Notes under the pieces: generated by a model | The model's database searches: none | What the model was told of the DNA's origin: nothing | The model's input: the letters and a program-made list of their open reading frames with translations, nothing else | Program-made: the position numbers and the translations under genes | In this document: piece after piece, positions 41,044-53,126 of the stretch | Layout: each line of letters starts with the position of its first letter | Position numbering within the stretch: the first letter of the stretch is position 1 | Source of the DNA: Hansfordia pulvinata | Lineage: Eukaryota; Ascomycota; Sordariomycetes; Xylariales | Length of the DNA stretch: 64,000 nt | Assembly: GCA_006538405.1 (NCBI GenBank) | Contig: BJKQ01000016.1 | Coordinates: 744,001 to 808,000 of the forward strand | Reading direction: 5' to 3'

Positions 41044-43380
41044 ATGGAAACGCCGCCGCCCCCAGAACGCGAGCCCAGCATCAGGACCATTCATGGCCTC
41101 CCCAAGCGTCCATATCATGTCCTCAGGCCCTGGGCTGTGGAGATAGCCTCCTTGATACTGGCTACTGGTCTGGTCGTGGCCATGTTCGCGGTGCCTTTGC
41201 ATTATCAAGACAAGAACGGCCCAAACTGGGGAAAGTCGATCAACCTTGGGACTGTCCTTTCTCTCTTTGTTACCTTCTTCCGTGCCGCGTTACTGGTTCC
41301 CCTCACGTCTATCATTGCGCAAGCCAAATGGGAATGGTTTGCAAAGGATAAGATACGGCCTCTACAACACTTCCAGGCTTTCGACTATGGCAGCAGAAGC
41401 TTATTTGGATCTGTCAAACTTCTAAAGACTGCTGCACGTGGAAGTCCGACCTCCTTCATGAGCGCTTTGCTGCTGTTGGTCTCCTTCGCAGTTGGCCCTC
41501 TTGTACAGCAATCGCTATCCACAGTCCCATGCCAGCGGCCAATCCCCGGAGTTCCTGCCAGCCTGTCATACGCACATCACATTCCGCGTCGGTCCGGGGC
41601 CAAACAATTTGCATCACGAGGCCAGCAGACATGGCCAGACGCGGATCTGGCAAGCATGATTCTTATCAGCGCAACATCACCAATTAATTCAGCAAATCGA
41701 GTCAGCCCTACTTGCCGCACCGGCAACTGCACATTTCTCGGCGGGGTGCCCATGAGCAGAGAGCTCCCGAGAATCGCATCGCTGATGGACGAGAGCCCGA
41801 CGTCATTCTCGACTGTCGGAATATGCAAGAGGTGCATAGATGTCAGGCATCTCCTCAAGTCCAATCGCGGAAAGAGAGCCCCACTGCAGCTCGTTCTACC
41901 CAACAACGCAAATCTGACAGCTTTTGGCTGTCAGGATAACGAAAGCCCAAAAATGTTTACGATGCAAACGGACTCGAATCTGACCTGGCTGGGGGACTCA
42001 GCAGACCTGGATCTCTTGCAAGCATCTCAGTCAGCTGTAGCTAACGTGACAGTCCTTTCAGCGCACAAGAAAAACCAGACAGACTCCTGGGCTGAGACTG
42101 TCTGGCCCTCATGCGGACGGCAAGAGAACCCTCCATTCGACAGAAACGGGGTAACGGCGTCAACTTGTGTGCTTTACCAATGTCTGCGCACCTTCGTTCC
42201 TCTGTTGAAGAACAATGAATTGATCGAGAAAGTCATCGACGAAGCCCCTCTTGTACCAAATGGTGCAATAGAATTGCAGGGCTCAGATTATCTTCGAGAG
42301 GGGGACAATATGTTCACTGCCGTCCAGTCGCCGTGCCTCGTCGACCACAAGCTCTACACCCATGACAATATCTCGACTGCCCCCGGGCCTAAAATCACAG
42401 CATCTATGTGGGAGCTCAAGTCAACCAAGGACGGCGACTTTGCTTATCGAAACATCTCAGCCCCGGAATCTTGCATTTACAGCCACACCGGCAACTTTGC
42501 GCTTGCCATCGCCAACATGCTGCGCGACGACATCTTTACAGGCTGGTGCCAGCGCACCATCAAGGGCGGTGTCGTTTGCACTTCCGGCGACAACGATAGC
42601 ATCTATGTGCCCTATGTTAAAGTGCCAAAATTAATTGACATTCTTTTCGACGGCGGGAATGCGACGAGTCAATCCATCTGGGACGCTTTTCAGGGCTTCG
42701 CGGAATCAATGACAGGGGGATACCGGAGTCAATGGGGCGGCGAAACGATCTTGAACGCCACTACATTTTATGACGGCGTGATGCCCAGTGTCATCCATGG
42801 CGAGGTCTGGCAGACCTTGGAATGCAGCGACTTCGCGCCGGCGTGGGTCCTGCTGCCGGCGCTGCTGACGGGGGCCACGGCGCTGCTACTGGCATGGACG
42901 ATGCTGCGCGCCTGGGCACTGCGGTGGGAGCAGCCCGTGTGGAAGGACAGCGTGCTGCCTTTCCTCTTCTACCGCGACCGGCTGGAGGCTGGCGACGGAG
43001 GTGGCGTCCCAGCGCCGTTTGCGCGTCCTGGTCGCGAAGAAGGCGCCGGCAACACAGACACTGAACCGAGAGACGAGAGCGACACGGGTGAAGGAGAAAA
43101 GAGCATGGAGAACAATACTGAGAGGCTTCTCGAGACGAGCGAGATGGAGAAGCTGGCCGAACAAACCCTTGTCACCTTCCGATGGCCCGTTGAACCTCAC
43201 GAAGACGACGTCGAGAGGAAGATGGTTTCGTCGTCGTCATTGTCGCTCTCCCGCTTTGGTCTTCGTGTCCGCGGAGAGGGCAGCCTGCTCCGATACTTCC
43301 GTAGACGGGCGCCGCTGGACCGAACGGCTTTAATGGGCAACGATGATGGAGGATCTGAAGGCCAGGCGGCCGTGCGATAG
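41044..43380 (+). CDS. DUF3176-family membrane protein (778 aa)
   Basis: Single exon of 778 aa. Three N-terminal membrane segments come close together: about residues 31-52 (AVEIASLILATGLVVAMFAV), 69-91 (GTVLSLFVTFFRAALLVPLT) and 138-160 (ALLLLVSFAVGPLVQQSL). A large extracytoplasmic region of roughly 430 residues follows, rich in Cys and N-glycosylation sequons. A last membrane segment lies near 600-622 (LLPALLTGATALLLAWTMLR), then a charged cytoplasmic tail. The KWEWFAKDKIRPLQHFQAFD segment between segments 2 and 3 is characteristic of DUF3176, a large fungal-specific family of unknown function with many copies in Pezizomycotina. Base use is less GC-rich than in the quinate genes. The frame is intact. 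Confidence 0.85.
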   Translation: METPPPPEREPSIRTIHGLPKRPYHVLRPWAVEIASLILATGLVVAMFAVPLHYQDKNGPNWGKSINLGTVLSLFVTFFRAALLVPLTSIIAQAKWEWFAKDKIRPLQHFQAFDYGSRSLFGSVKLLKTAARGSPTSFMSALLLLVSFAVGPLVQQSLSTVPCQRPIPGVPASLSYAHHIPRRSGAKQFASRGQQTWPDADLASMILISATSPINSANRVSPTCRTGNCTFLGGVPMSRELPRIASLMDESPTSFSTVGICKRCIDVRHLLKSNRGKRAPLQLVLPNNANLTAFGCQDNESPKMFTMQTDSNLTWLGDSADLDLLQASQSAVANVTVLSAHKKNQTDSWAETVWPSCGRQENPPFDRNGVTASTCVLYQCLRTFVPLLKNNELIEKVIDEAPLVPNGAIELQGSDYLREGDNMFTAVQSPCLVDHKLYTHDNISTAPGPKITASMWELKSTKDGDFAYRNISAPESCIYSHTGNFALAIANMLRDDIFTGWCQRTIKGGVVCTSGDNDSIYVPYVKVPKLIDILFDGGNATSQSIWDAFQGFAESMTGGYRSQWGGETILNATTFYDGVMPSVIHGEVWQTLECSDFAPAWVLLPALLTGATALLLAWTMLRAWALRWEQPVWKDSVLPFLFYRDRLEAGDGGGVPAPFARPGREEGAGNTDTEPRDESDTGEGEKSMENNTERLLETSEMEKLAEQTLVTFRWPVEPHEDDVERKMVSSSSLSLSRFGLRVRGEGSLLRYFRRRAPLDRTALMGNDDGGSEGQAAVR

Positions 43381-44108
43381 GGGCTTCCAGAAGGTGGCAT
43401 GGATGTTTTGTAAAAAAAGTGCGCCTCGCCCGACTGCGTGAAGGAGGCTGGTACATCGTGACATCACGAGTATCAGCTTTTGATAATAATAATAATAACA
43501 ATGAAAGACACCCGCGCCAACCCGGCGTCGGAGAGCGAGAGAAGCAAAAGGAAAACGATCCAACAAAAACATACAACACCGGGGATTCGCTGGTCGTCAC
43601 CGACCCAACTACTAATCCGGCGGTAAGAGGCTTGTCTATGGGAGAGCGGACGGGATCCCGAATTTTCCTCATCCTGTGGTCGTATGTAAAAGATCACACA
43701 ATTAAACCAACCTATTATAGCTGTGCACAAGAGCCAACTCCGCGATAAGCCTCCCCCTCCGCCCTTCCGTCGCCAGGCAACTCGAGCATCCCTTTAAACA
43801 GGGGTAACTTTCAGCATTGCTGCCCCCTCTTATTGGTCAGCCCAGGCCGCCACACCGCATGACGCCTCGCTGGAGGGAGCCGTACCCGAGCGCGTCGACG
43901 CCACGGCAGGGTGTTTTGGCATAATTGTGTCATGTGCTTGTATGTAGGTGTTAGGTCCCTCGGTTTTCTTCTTTGAAACAGCTGGACATCCGCGTGACTC
44001 GCCTGCGAATGCCTGCGAATGACTTGACAATTTCTCCCGGCTTCTGACCGCTAGACGCAATCGTCCACACCAGCCAACGATATCCCATCTCAAGCAGTAG
44101 AGCCCTCC
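43381..44108. other. Spacer, no gene seen
   Basis: Includes an ATAATAATAATAAC stretch near 43482-43500. The promoter of the phosphotransferase gene should be in the last few hundred bases. No supported gene. Confidence 0.55.
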
Positions 44109-45387
44109 ATGTCCCTCGATCTTGACAAGTGGGGGAGGGTCCAAGACACCGGCATCAAGCGCAAGATCTTCGAATGCCTGGAGCGGGTCAACTGGGAAGC
44201 CATCAGCGGCATCGCCTCGCAAGTCCACGCTGGGCAGCCATGCAAGCTTCTACCACATTACACGAGCGGCGGTAGCAGCCTTGCGCGGATCCTCCAATTT
44301 CACGACGACACACGCTGGGTTGTGCGCGTCCCGCTCGGGAGATCGACCCCGCAGTCTTCTCGCGAGCTTCAGTCCGAAGTTGATACGACGATTCTTCTCA
44401 AGGAACAGTCGCAGAGTCCGGTCCCTCGGATCCATGCATACAGCGTGGACGATGACAACCTCGCCGGCTCTGCTTTCCTGCTGCTCGATCTTCTGCCGGG
44501 CAGCCCGGCCTTCTTCGAGGCGCGCGACCATCCCTTGGGTGAATCCATCGGAGGTGTCCCAAGCCCCTATCGTTCGGCATTTCTTCAATCAGTCGCTGCA
44601 GCTCATGTACGTGAGGGTTCTTTCTTAGTAACGTTTCCTTCTTATACGAATCCAGCCCCGGCTCACCTCAGCCGCTGCTAATCGAAAGTGAAAACAGGCC
44701 CAAGTCGCGTCCGTTCGTCTTCCACTGATTGGCACAATATCTCGTAACGCCGACGGTTCCTTTGGGGTTGGGCCGATTCCCAAAGTAGGCGGACCGTTCG
44801 CAACCGCCTCGGCTTTCATACAGGCATGGGCCTCGCGCACCAAATTTCCTACACGCGAATACACCCCTCGGCCGCCCGCTGAATGGGCCGACGAGGTCGA
44901 TCAAGGCACCGAAGAGTTCCCAGAACGGCTGGCGAAGCTGGCCGTGAGTGGTCGATACTTCACACAGCCGGGTCCCTTCCCCATTCGCCATGCCGATTTC
45001 CAGACATGCAATATCATCGTCGACCAGGAGTTCGGTATGCTGGGCTTGATCGACTGGGATGGGGCTTGCACCGTTCCCTGGGAGCTGGTGGACGCGCCCA
45101 GCTTCGCCTCGGCTGTCTCCCGCCATATCAACCCTCCCTTCATGTACACGGAAGCAGGGCAGCCCCTTGACCCGTATGACGTGGAAGCTCTGGCTAATGA
45201 GCGTGCTTACGCGGCCATGGTGCGGCAAGCAGAACTGGACGCAGGCCTTGATAGCAAACTTTCCCGGCAGCTTTTAGACAAAGATGCCCTAGATCTGGCT
45301 TACACCATTCATGTTTTCGCTCTTGGAAAGGTCGGCCTTTACGGCAGGGCAGTGGACCACATGGAACTTCGAGAGACAGCCACCTGA
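44109..45387 (+). CDS. Aminoglycoside-phosphotransferase (APH)-family protein (395 aa)
   Basis: Two exons, 44109-44606 and 44698-45387. The intron of 91 bp has a GTACGT donor and AACAG acceptor with CTAAT upstream, and keeps phase 0. Without it the frame stops at TAA in the intron. The N-lobe shows WVVRVPLG and SEVDTTILLKEQ. The central block AFLLLDLLPGS is followed across the splice site by AAHAQVASVRLPLIGTI, a usual APH-family segment. The catalytic loop HADFQTCNIIVD is near residue 263 and the metal site LIDWDGAC near residue 283. All key residues are present. Fungal members are abundant and mostly uncharacterised; a drug-resistance role should not be assumed. It is not closely similar in arrangement to the fused kinase at 29.4 kb. 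Confidence 0.85.
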
Positions 45388-46313
45388 TCGCCAGCTTCCC
45401 GAATAGTCCATCGTGTGCACGGCGATGGATGCTCGTGGTCTCAGATACTAGGCAGTGTTCATAATCATGTTCAAGTCTCCTTACAAGCGCGCGTGAATAT
45501 GTCTATTGATTATGAGGAATCACAAGCTCTTCCATGCTCAACATGGCCGATGGCACTAACCCACGCCCAGAATACTCATCCGCACAGCGTGGCCCTTCGA
45601 ACAAAGGGTGGGACAGTCGCCAGACTGTAGGTTCCTCTGGTAATCAAACCGTCTTCACTTTTCAACAAAATTTAAAAGCAGGAAAGTGGCCCACGGCGGA
45701 TGACACCACGCGCAGAAGGTGGGAGGCCGGACAGCCCGGACACGTATTCCGGGTGCGGGCTCGGATTACAGGATACAGTGGCAGTGTAGGAATCGGCTGC
45801 TCCTGTGAGTGGCTTGTCTCGCCCAATGAGCATAAGAGAAAGGTCTCTTACCTGCTTTGTAACATACTGTTCCTTGCCTTCTTCCTCAGAGTTCACCGCC
45901 CAATGAGGCGAGCACGAAAGGATTCAGGTCCGGCACGAGCCCCAGCGATCCCGCTCGCCACCAGGGCGACCTCGTTCTGCCGCTGTGCTGCAATGGGAAG
46001 GCCAACTATCATAGAAACTTGGAACCAAGGTGCACAGATGGCGCAGGCTCAGACTTCAAGGAGCTGCTCACTCAAAACCCAGCGTAAGCGCGTGCGATGG
46101 ACTGTGCTGCACAGGATAACGTCAATGGATTCATTACCGGCCGAGCAGGAAGACATCTCGAAACGAATTTGCCACACGATGAGTGCGGCTGGGTATCTCA
46201 AGGCTTCGAGGGCTGGCCGCGGCCGACTGCTGGACAGGCTGGATACACGCGTTCTATCTAAAGCGACTTTCCCGGATCACTGGCAGCTCGCCAGACGAGC
46301 GCTCTGCACGGGC
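45388..46313. other. Possible unresolved gene between phosphotransferase and jip5
   Basis: A plus-strand frame 45534-46322 is open for 262 codons. It contains an intron-like stretch (GTGAGT at about 45805, CTTCCTCAG at about 45892). Splicing exactly there creates a stop in the first frame. An alternative downstream frame reads PLCCNGKANYHRN and, after a stop at a GTAAGC, NLPHDECGWVSQGF. No model is continuous and no family is recognised. It may be a decayed gene, a gene with an indel error, or noncoding sequence. It overlaps the 3' end of jip5 on the opposite strand. Confidence 0.3.
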
Positions 46314-47618
46314 TTAATCTAGGCCCTTGAACTTCATCACGCCGTGCGCGCCGTGCGGCCCCAGGTCCACCTGGACCTTGCCCTTCTTCCTCTTCTTCTT
46401 GCTGCGCCTCGCCCCCGCGTCGCTGTCGCTGTCCGAGTCATCCGAGCCGTTGGTTGGCCTCTTGCCGCCGCCAACAGCCCCCTCGTCGTCCGAGTCGCCC
46501 TCGTCATTGTCGTCCGAGTCGCCCCCGCCGTCCTCGTCCTCGTCCTCGTCGCTGCCGCCGGCCGGCCCCGCTCCCGCCGGAGCCTCCTGCCAGACCTTGA
46601 CGGTCTGGCCGCCGCCGCTGATCAGGCGGCCCTCGCAGTCAAAGTCGAGCCCGACGACGGCCTCGACGTCGTCGTGGCGCAGGACGGTCTCGACCTCGCG
46701 CCTCGCGAGGTCGACGATGCGCAGGCTGCCGTCGCCGACGCCCACCACCACCTTCTTCTTGGACGTGACCGCCTCGGGCACCTGGACGATGCAGTCGAGG
46801 CTCTCGCCGCCGCCCTTGGCCGAGTCGACCACCACGCGGTCCTGCTGGTCGTCCCAGGTGCCCCTGTCCCAGAGGGTCAGGACCCCGCTGCCCGTGCCGA
46901 CGGCGACGACGCCGTTGTCCCGGTTGCTCTTCGGGCCCATGCCGGGGACGAAGGCGGTGCTGAGCAGCTCGTCCTCCTGGTCGTCGCTGCGGACGAGCAC
47001 GCCGCGCCGCAGGTCGGTGACGGCCAGGGTCGTGCCGCCAGTCGTGATCCACTGCTTGCTGTAGCCGCTGGTGCTGTCGGCCGAGGGGGGCAGCGCCGAG
47101 AGGCTCGACACGAAGTCGTCGTGGGGGAAGTGGGTCTGCTGCGGCTTGGAGGCGGCCAGGGCGCGGTCGCGCAGGTCGAGGATGTGCAGGGCGCCCGAGT
47201 CGCAGGCCAGCAGCAGCGTCTGCGGGGAGAGGACGTGGAGGAGGGTGGGAGAGTCGGGGACCGCCTTGCTGGAGGGGATGGCGATCTTGGACGCGACCTG
47301 GCCGGTGGTCGTGGAGAAGTGCTTGAGCAGGGAGTCGGTGCCGGCCGAGTAGAGGGAGGACCCGTCCGAGTCGAAGACCAGGGTTCTGCAGCTGCCCTTG
47401 TGCCGCTTCGTGCGCCACTGCGAGTCTATGGTCCCTTTGCCATCGGAGAGCAGGCTGTGCTCGCCGACGCTCTCGTCGTCGGACTTGTCGACGGCGGGAA
47501 GCTTGAAGCACTCGACATGGCCGGAGGCGAGGCCGACCGCCAGTAGAGGTTCTGTGGGGTGGAGAGCCTGGGAGAAGAGCTCCGCGCTCAGCGGGAGCGT
47601 GCAGAGATTCTCGAACAT
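46314..47618 (-). CDS. jip5: WD40 ribosome-biogenesis protein JIP5 (WDR55 homologue)
   Basis: Nucleolar WD-repeat protein needed for 60S subunit formation in yeast. Start ATG 47616-47618 ([20 protein letters not shown], the conserved fungal JIP5 start) gives 434 aa in one exon. The frame is open 14 codons further upstream, but that is not conserved. WD-type strands include [84 protein letters not shown] and [15 protein letters not shown]. The C-terminus is a long acidic Ser/Asp/Glu stretch followed by [11 protein letters not shown], a likely nucleolar/nuclear signal, and ends in GVMKFKGLD as in other JIP5 proteins. The frame is intact. Likely essential, housekeeping. Confidence 0.93.
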   Translation of the reverse strand: MFENLCTLPLSAELFSQALHPTEPLLAVGLASGHVECFKLPAVDKSDDESVGEHSLLSDGKGTIDSQWRTKRHKGSCRTLVFDSDGSSLYSAGTDSLLKHFSTTTGQVASKIAIPSSKAVPDSPTLLHVLSPQTLLLACDSGALHILDLRDRALAASKPQQTHFPHDDFVSSLSALPPSADSTSGYSKQWITTGGTTLAVTDLRRGVLVRSDDQEDELLSTAFVPGMGPKSNRDNGVVAVGTGSGVLTLWDRGTWDDQQDRVVVDSAKGGGESLDCIVQVPEAVTSKKKVVVGVGDGSLRIVDLARREVETVLRHDDVEAVVGLDFDCEGRLISGGGQTVKVWQEAPAGAGPAGGSDEDEDEDGGGDSDDNDEGDSDDEGAVGGGKRPTNGSDDSDSDSDAGARRSKKKRKKGKVQVDLGPHGAHGVMKFKGLD

Positions 47619-49129
47619 GATGAGATTGCGGGTGCGGGGCCCAGATAGACGCGAAAGCAAGTCGCGCGGCAGGCGACGGCGGCGCCCGATCGAGCACGCG
47701 CCACACAGACCGGTGCGAGGGCTGAGTTTTGTGGCAGACGACGGGCGGTAGGCGATGCGAGGTGCTTGTCAAGCTATTATGGCAGGCGATTGTCTCTGTC
47801 TGGCGACGACGTGCTGGAGTGAAGCCGCGAACGGATCTGGATAGAAAATATTTTGGGCCAGTCCGAGTTGCCGGGCAGCTTCCGACGGCCCCACCCGCCC
47901 AGAAGCACGACGGGCGCTAAGGGTTTTGAACGGGATTCTTATCGAGGGCTTATCGGTGCCCCGCCAATGGAATACCCGATACCTCAAGCTCTAGTCAGGG
48001 CGGGTGCGAAATATGCACATATTCATCAATGACGTAGGCAGTACAGTGCCGTTCATGCCACGATACTCGCACCTGTATCTGAAATCCCGTCCATCCTCTC
48101 AGAAGGGCATCAGCTTTGTGGACGACCTGTGTCTAGGTATCGTCTACGACTCTCCTTAAATGGAGGTTCGTACTACGACGAGAATGCACCATGTATACCC
48201 GCTGACATGGAAGTCAGGCTTCAACATCAGACAAGCAAGGGCCTGGAAGTGGAGCGACAGGTCCTCGTAAGAACCCAGTCTCGCAGGCGTATACCGAGGA
48301 TAGCAGCATGGAGCGAAGGGCCGCGACGCAATCCATGTTCATGGCGAATCCGAAAAGTCGTCGATTGGGCTCGCTCAAATTGATGGCAAAGTAGAATAGC
48401 GCATGCGGCGGGCCTTGGCCGGCGTTAATTCCGAGACACGAACCCAGCAGACGGGGGCGGGACGGCGGCAACTGTCGGTACGAGTACTCGTACAGGGGTC
48501 CAGACCAACTTGAAGTCAGCCGGCAGTGTAGCCGCCTGCCAGCCTTACATGGATGTACATGGAGTACTTACATCATCGACTTTGCGCCTAGGGCATGCGG
48601 CTTTGCCCCGCAGCCAATCACAGCCGCCGCGATCTAAGCAACGACATCATGACTTTGCCCACGCCCTCACGCGCCGCCCACGACGCCTCATGCCCAATCA
48701 GGGGCTCCTGGATTGTCTGTATTCTGTGCTAGTCCCTCCCCGCCAGGATCGAGATGTCCCGCCCGCATTGTGCTGCCGGCAGTCGATGTCTGCCCGCTGC
48801 CGGCGATTCCAGAAGGACCCGCGATGAGTGCGAGGGCAGTGCGCTCCTGTTACGCGGCAACACGACCGGCGTGTCGACTATTCGGGCAACCTCAGGCGAC
48901 ATGAGGCGAGCGAGACCCCGGAGGACGGCAGAACCTTATTGTCCCACATCCCGGACGAGCAGGGCTGGCTTGAGTCGTCCTTGACGCGAAGGCCACACCC
49001 GCCGGCATCTGTAGTGTTGATCTCATAGACCTCCCTCTGTCCTCAAATCATATACAATAAATACTTTCCCACCTGCCTGCCTCCACCGCTTCTTCCCCTC
49101 CTCCCTCCATCCCCATCTCTTTCCTCCCT
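47619..49129. other. Intergenic region between jip5 and catalase
   Basis: Divergent spacer carrying the promoters of both genes. Only short unsupported frames. TACGAGTACTCGTAC at 48479-48493 is one of the dispersed palindromes. CT-rich sequence (CTTCTTCCCCTCCTCCCTCC) just before 49130 is typical of a highly expressed fungal promoter. Confidence 0.6.
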
Positions 49130-50987
49130 ATGGAAAATCTTCAGAGACTCGTCCAGGATCCCATCGGCACCGTGAAAACCACCCTCAATCTCAAGATGGC
49201 GCCCTCCGCCGACACGTCCTTCTCGGCTCACGTCGAGAACCAGTTCACCTCCTTCGAAAAGGACCGCCAGGCCTCCTCCAAGGAGACCCTGTACACCACC
49301 AGGTGAGCTCTCAGCACGGCCCTGCCAGCCCCGCCCACCCCACCAACTTCGCTAACACACAGACTCTCAGCAATGGCGTCCCCATGCCTCATCCCTACGA
49401 GTCGCAGCGTGTGGGAGAGAATGGACCCCTCCTTCTCCAGGACTTCCACCTGATCGACCTGCTGTCCCACTTCGACCGCGAGCGCATCCCCGAGCGTGTT
49501 GTCCACGCCAAGGGCAGTGGTGCTCACGGCTTTTTCGAGTGCACCGACCCCCTCGACGACCTCTGCCTGGCCGATCTCTTCTCCGCCAAGGGCAAGAAGT
49601 GCCCCATAACCGTCCGTTTCTCCACGGTCGGCGGCGAGTCGGGCTCCCACGACCTCGCCCGGGATCCCCGCGGCTTCTCGGTCAAGTTCCGGACCGAGGA
49701 GGGCAACTTTGACCTCGTCAACAACAACACGCCCGTCTTCTTCTTGCGCGACCCCGCCAAGTTCCCGCACTTTATCCACACCCAGAAGCGCGACCCTTCG
49801 ACGCACCTGACGCATGCTGACGACTCGACCATGTTCTGGGATTACCTCTCCCAGAACCCCGAGTCCATCCACCAGGTCATGATCCTCTTCGGAGACCGCG
49901 GGATCCCCAACGGCTACCGGTTCATGCACGGCTACTCGGGCCACACGCTCAAGCTGATCAACAAGAAGGGCGACTGGGTGTACGCCCAGATCCACACAAA
50001 GTCCATGCAGGGCACGGGCTTCATCACGCAGGAGGACTCTGCCAACTACTCCCCGACTACTCGCAGAAGGACCTCTACGAAGCCATCCAGCGGGGCGACT
50101 ATCCCAAGTGGACCGTCGAGGTGCAGACGATGACGCCCAAGGAGGCCGAGGAGCTGTGGGAGAAGCAGCGCATCAACGTGTTCGACCTCACTCACATCTG
50201 GCCCCAAGGCCAGTTCCCCCGCCGCAAGGTCGGCGAGTTCACCCTGAACGAGAACGCCGTCAACTACTTCGCCGAGGTGGAGCAGGTGGCTTTCACCCCG
50301 TCGCATCTGCCGCCCGGCATCGAGCCCTCGGCCGATCCGGTGCTCCAGTCGCGCCTGTTCTCCTACCCTGACACCCACCGCCACCGCATTGGGGCCAACT
50401 ACCAGCAGCTGCCGGTGAACGCGCCGCGGACCGCCTACAAGCACGGCAACTTCCAGCGGGACGGCGGGATGGCTTACTACAACCAGGGCGCGCGGCCCAA
50501 CTACCTGAGCTCGATCGACCCGATCCAGTTCCGCGACCGCTCGGTCGACCTGGACAAGACGCACGGGCAGTTCATCGGCGAGGCCGTCGCGTTCCTGTCG
50601 GAGATCCGCCCGGAGGACTTCAACGCGCCGCGCGCCCTGTGGCAGAAGGTGTTCGACGAGCCCGCGCGCGAGCGGTTCATCAACAACGTATCGGGCAAGA
50701 TGGCGGCGTGCAAGAGCGAGGAGATCCTCAAGCGCCAGATTGCCATCTTCCGGGAGGTGGACGGCGACCTGGCGAGCCGGATCGAGAAGGCGACGGGCAT
50801 CAAGGGGTACGACGGCATTGCCAACATGGCCTTCAACGGCACGCACAACGGCATGACCAAGAAGCACGAGCTCAGGTTTGCCAACGGCATGAAGCCGTCG
50901 AACGCCACCACGGTGGACAACAACGGCGCTCCCAGAAAGGGCACGCACGGTGCCACTGGCGCTACGAATGGCGTGAATGGGTCTTGA
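49130..50987 (+). CDS. Small-subunit haem catalase, one frameshift
   Basis: Breaks down H2O2; monofunctional haem catalase. Exon 1 is 49130-49302 and the intron 49303-49370 (GTGAGC...GCTAACAC...CTCAG). Exon 2 runs to the stop at 50987. The catalytic His is at about residue 103 in RVVHAKGSGAHGFF and the Asn at about 176 in VNNNTPVFF. The haem-ligand Tyr is in SRLFSYPDTHRHRIG. The substrate-side blocks RFSTVGGESGSHDLARDPRG and GYSGHTLKLIN are present. Length (about 560 aa) and the lack of a C-terminal flavodoxin-like domain place it with the small-subunit clade. No signal peptide or C-terminal SKL is seen, so it is cytosolic or targeted otherwise. The frame breaks at the C run 50051-50054; one more C joins ANYSP to DYSQKDLYEA. 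The second ATG (49196, MAPSADTSF) is an alternative start. Confidence 0.93.
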
Positions 50988-53126
50988 GCGGTCTAGAGAC
51001 CTGGGCTTCGGGGCTCCGTAAGCCGTAGGTCGCCGTCGCAGAGTAGACGGGAATATTCGACTATTGATAATGCTAGCTATATAATTTATTACGACTCCAT
51101 TTGTTCACTGCCTTGACTGCGTGCCGAAGTGTTGGCCATATGAACGGCGTAGCTCTCCACCACAGCTTCTGTCAGTCTCTTTGTTTTCCCTGCGGCTTGC
51201 TTCTTCTTGCATTCGCCGTTAACACCCTAAAGGCGTCCGGAAGCGGATAAAGGATCGAGCCAGTGGTTGCAAGTCGATCTCGAGAATTGCGCGACATCCG
51301 TTCTTTTTTTCCCTCTTCTATTTCACAAAGAGAGCAGCTGATGAGCTGTGCCCCCCTCCCTACACACCGGCAGCAGCCGACGAGCCAGGCTGGTCCGATA
51401 CACGGTCGGGCGCTCAGACGGGCGCGTTTGAGGGGGCGCGGGGCCGCCCACTTCCGCGGGGCGTGTTGACCGGCCTGTCAGCTGGGCTCAGAGGCTGCTG
51501 CTATGGATACTCGTCTGCGTACCTACGAATGGTTTGGGGGACCCCGCAGCCCCCACGGCCGAAAGGGGGAGGAAATTTGACCCTGTGTGCCCTATGGGAT
51601 GCTTGTGGTTTGCAATCTTGCATGTTGCGGCAGGAGTCTGGGTGAAGGCATATTACTAGTGCTCTGGACGAGATGGTATGGGGGTGTTCAATAATACGCC
51701 TCCCCAGAGCAGTGGCCTCGCGACTTCGGCCTCCACGACGCGGTCCGAATCGCTGGGATCCGAGTTGGGCAATATACTCCGCCAAGCCTGTCGATCGAAT
51801 TCGCAGTCGGGAACGACGATGGGCCAGAAAGCCAGCGACAGCTACTCGCATGCCACCAAAGCACTTGACTTGTTAGAGCAGACAGGTGGACCGGCCGATG
51901 CAGGCTGGCTCGACTACCGACGGGCAGTGCTCGGAGACACGAGCTGGCTTGGGAATAACGCCATTGCAGCAACGAGCGTTCTAGTCGTAGTCCAGGCTCT
52001 GCGGTATGTGCCGCTGCTGCATACATAATGGACCCAATGACCAGATGTATCGCAGTACTCATAGAAATGGGCGGTAGCTGTATGACTTCCCGAGCGGCAG
52101 TTGGCGACTCGTGACGTTGGGCGGTCGGCGGCGGCGGCGGCGGAACACGCGATCTCTCCCACGCATACTCTCACACATCCATGACGACGCCGATCGGTGG
52201 CTGCTAACGTGGATCAGAAGTACTTACTAACTTGGGTAGGCTCCGCGGGGACGAACGATGGGTCGGCTGCCGGCAGCCGTCTATCAACCTGCCTTAACGC
52301 ATACTCGTACGAGTACAGAGTTGGGCCAGGGGGGCCACGGGCTCGCGTGCTTTGTCTCTTCGGCCTCGACGCGCACCGTCCGAAAAGGTGCACTGACTGC
52401 GATGCCCGGCTCCGAGGACGCGCCCCCATCTGCTGACCCACGGCGTATAGCCATCTACGAGCACTCGCGCCATCCCACCAGATGAATCATGCGCCGCGCC
52501 ACGGAGAAGTGCGAGTAGCAGCGTCTGTAGCGGCCGTGGCTCCACCGAACCAACGGCTCCGGTTCCTAGCCGATCGGTTCGCCCCTTAGGAATACCGATT
52601 TGGGCTACAGCTACGGACCCAGAGATTTTCCCCCCCTTCCTTTCCGCTGTTCTCGTTCTTCTGTGGACGTGGGACGCCTCTCCCGGTTGAGAACGGGTGG
52701 AGAGTAGCTTGCCCCCCTGCCCCCCTGTTGGGTATCCCAGCCAGCAGTATTGACGTCACGCAGCGTTCTCTCTCTCTCTCTCTTTCCCTGCTTTCCTCGC
52801 GTCCGAGCTCGCTTCCTCATAGAGAGAGGCTGGCAGGCTGAAGGCCATCAGTCATCATGGACGGAGCGGTTCGGGCTCCATTATCCCCGAGTACATAAGG
52901 TTTCGATGGCCAGGGACCCCTTTCAGCAAACCCCCGAGCCGCCCAGCGAACCTACACCTTAGGTAACACCGCCTATATATGAGGCAGAACCAGCCGCTGC
53001 TCTCGTGACTAACTCAGCTCGCGACCGCCGGCTCAGGTCCCCCCGCTTAAAGTGCTGACGGAAAACACACCTGCCTGCCCAGGCGCTGAGACAATAGAGA
53101 AGCGAGGGATATCGACCGGAGAAGCC
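50988..53126. other. Intergenic region between catalase and MFS exporter
   Basis: About 2.1 kb without a supported gene. It includes CATACTCGTACGAGTACAGA near 52308 and a CT repeat at about 52768-52784. The MFS promoter should lie in the final few hundred bases. Confidence 0.55.

Noticed and set aside
46344..47546. 400-codon plus-strand frame opposite jip5
   Set aside because: Antisense shadow. The minus strand is a clear WD40 protein with conserved ends.
50046..50948. 300-codon minus-strand frame inside catalase exon 2
   Set aside because: Antisense of conserved catalase sequence.
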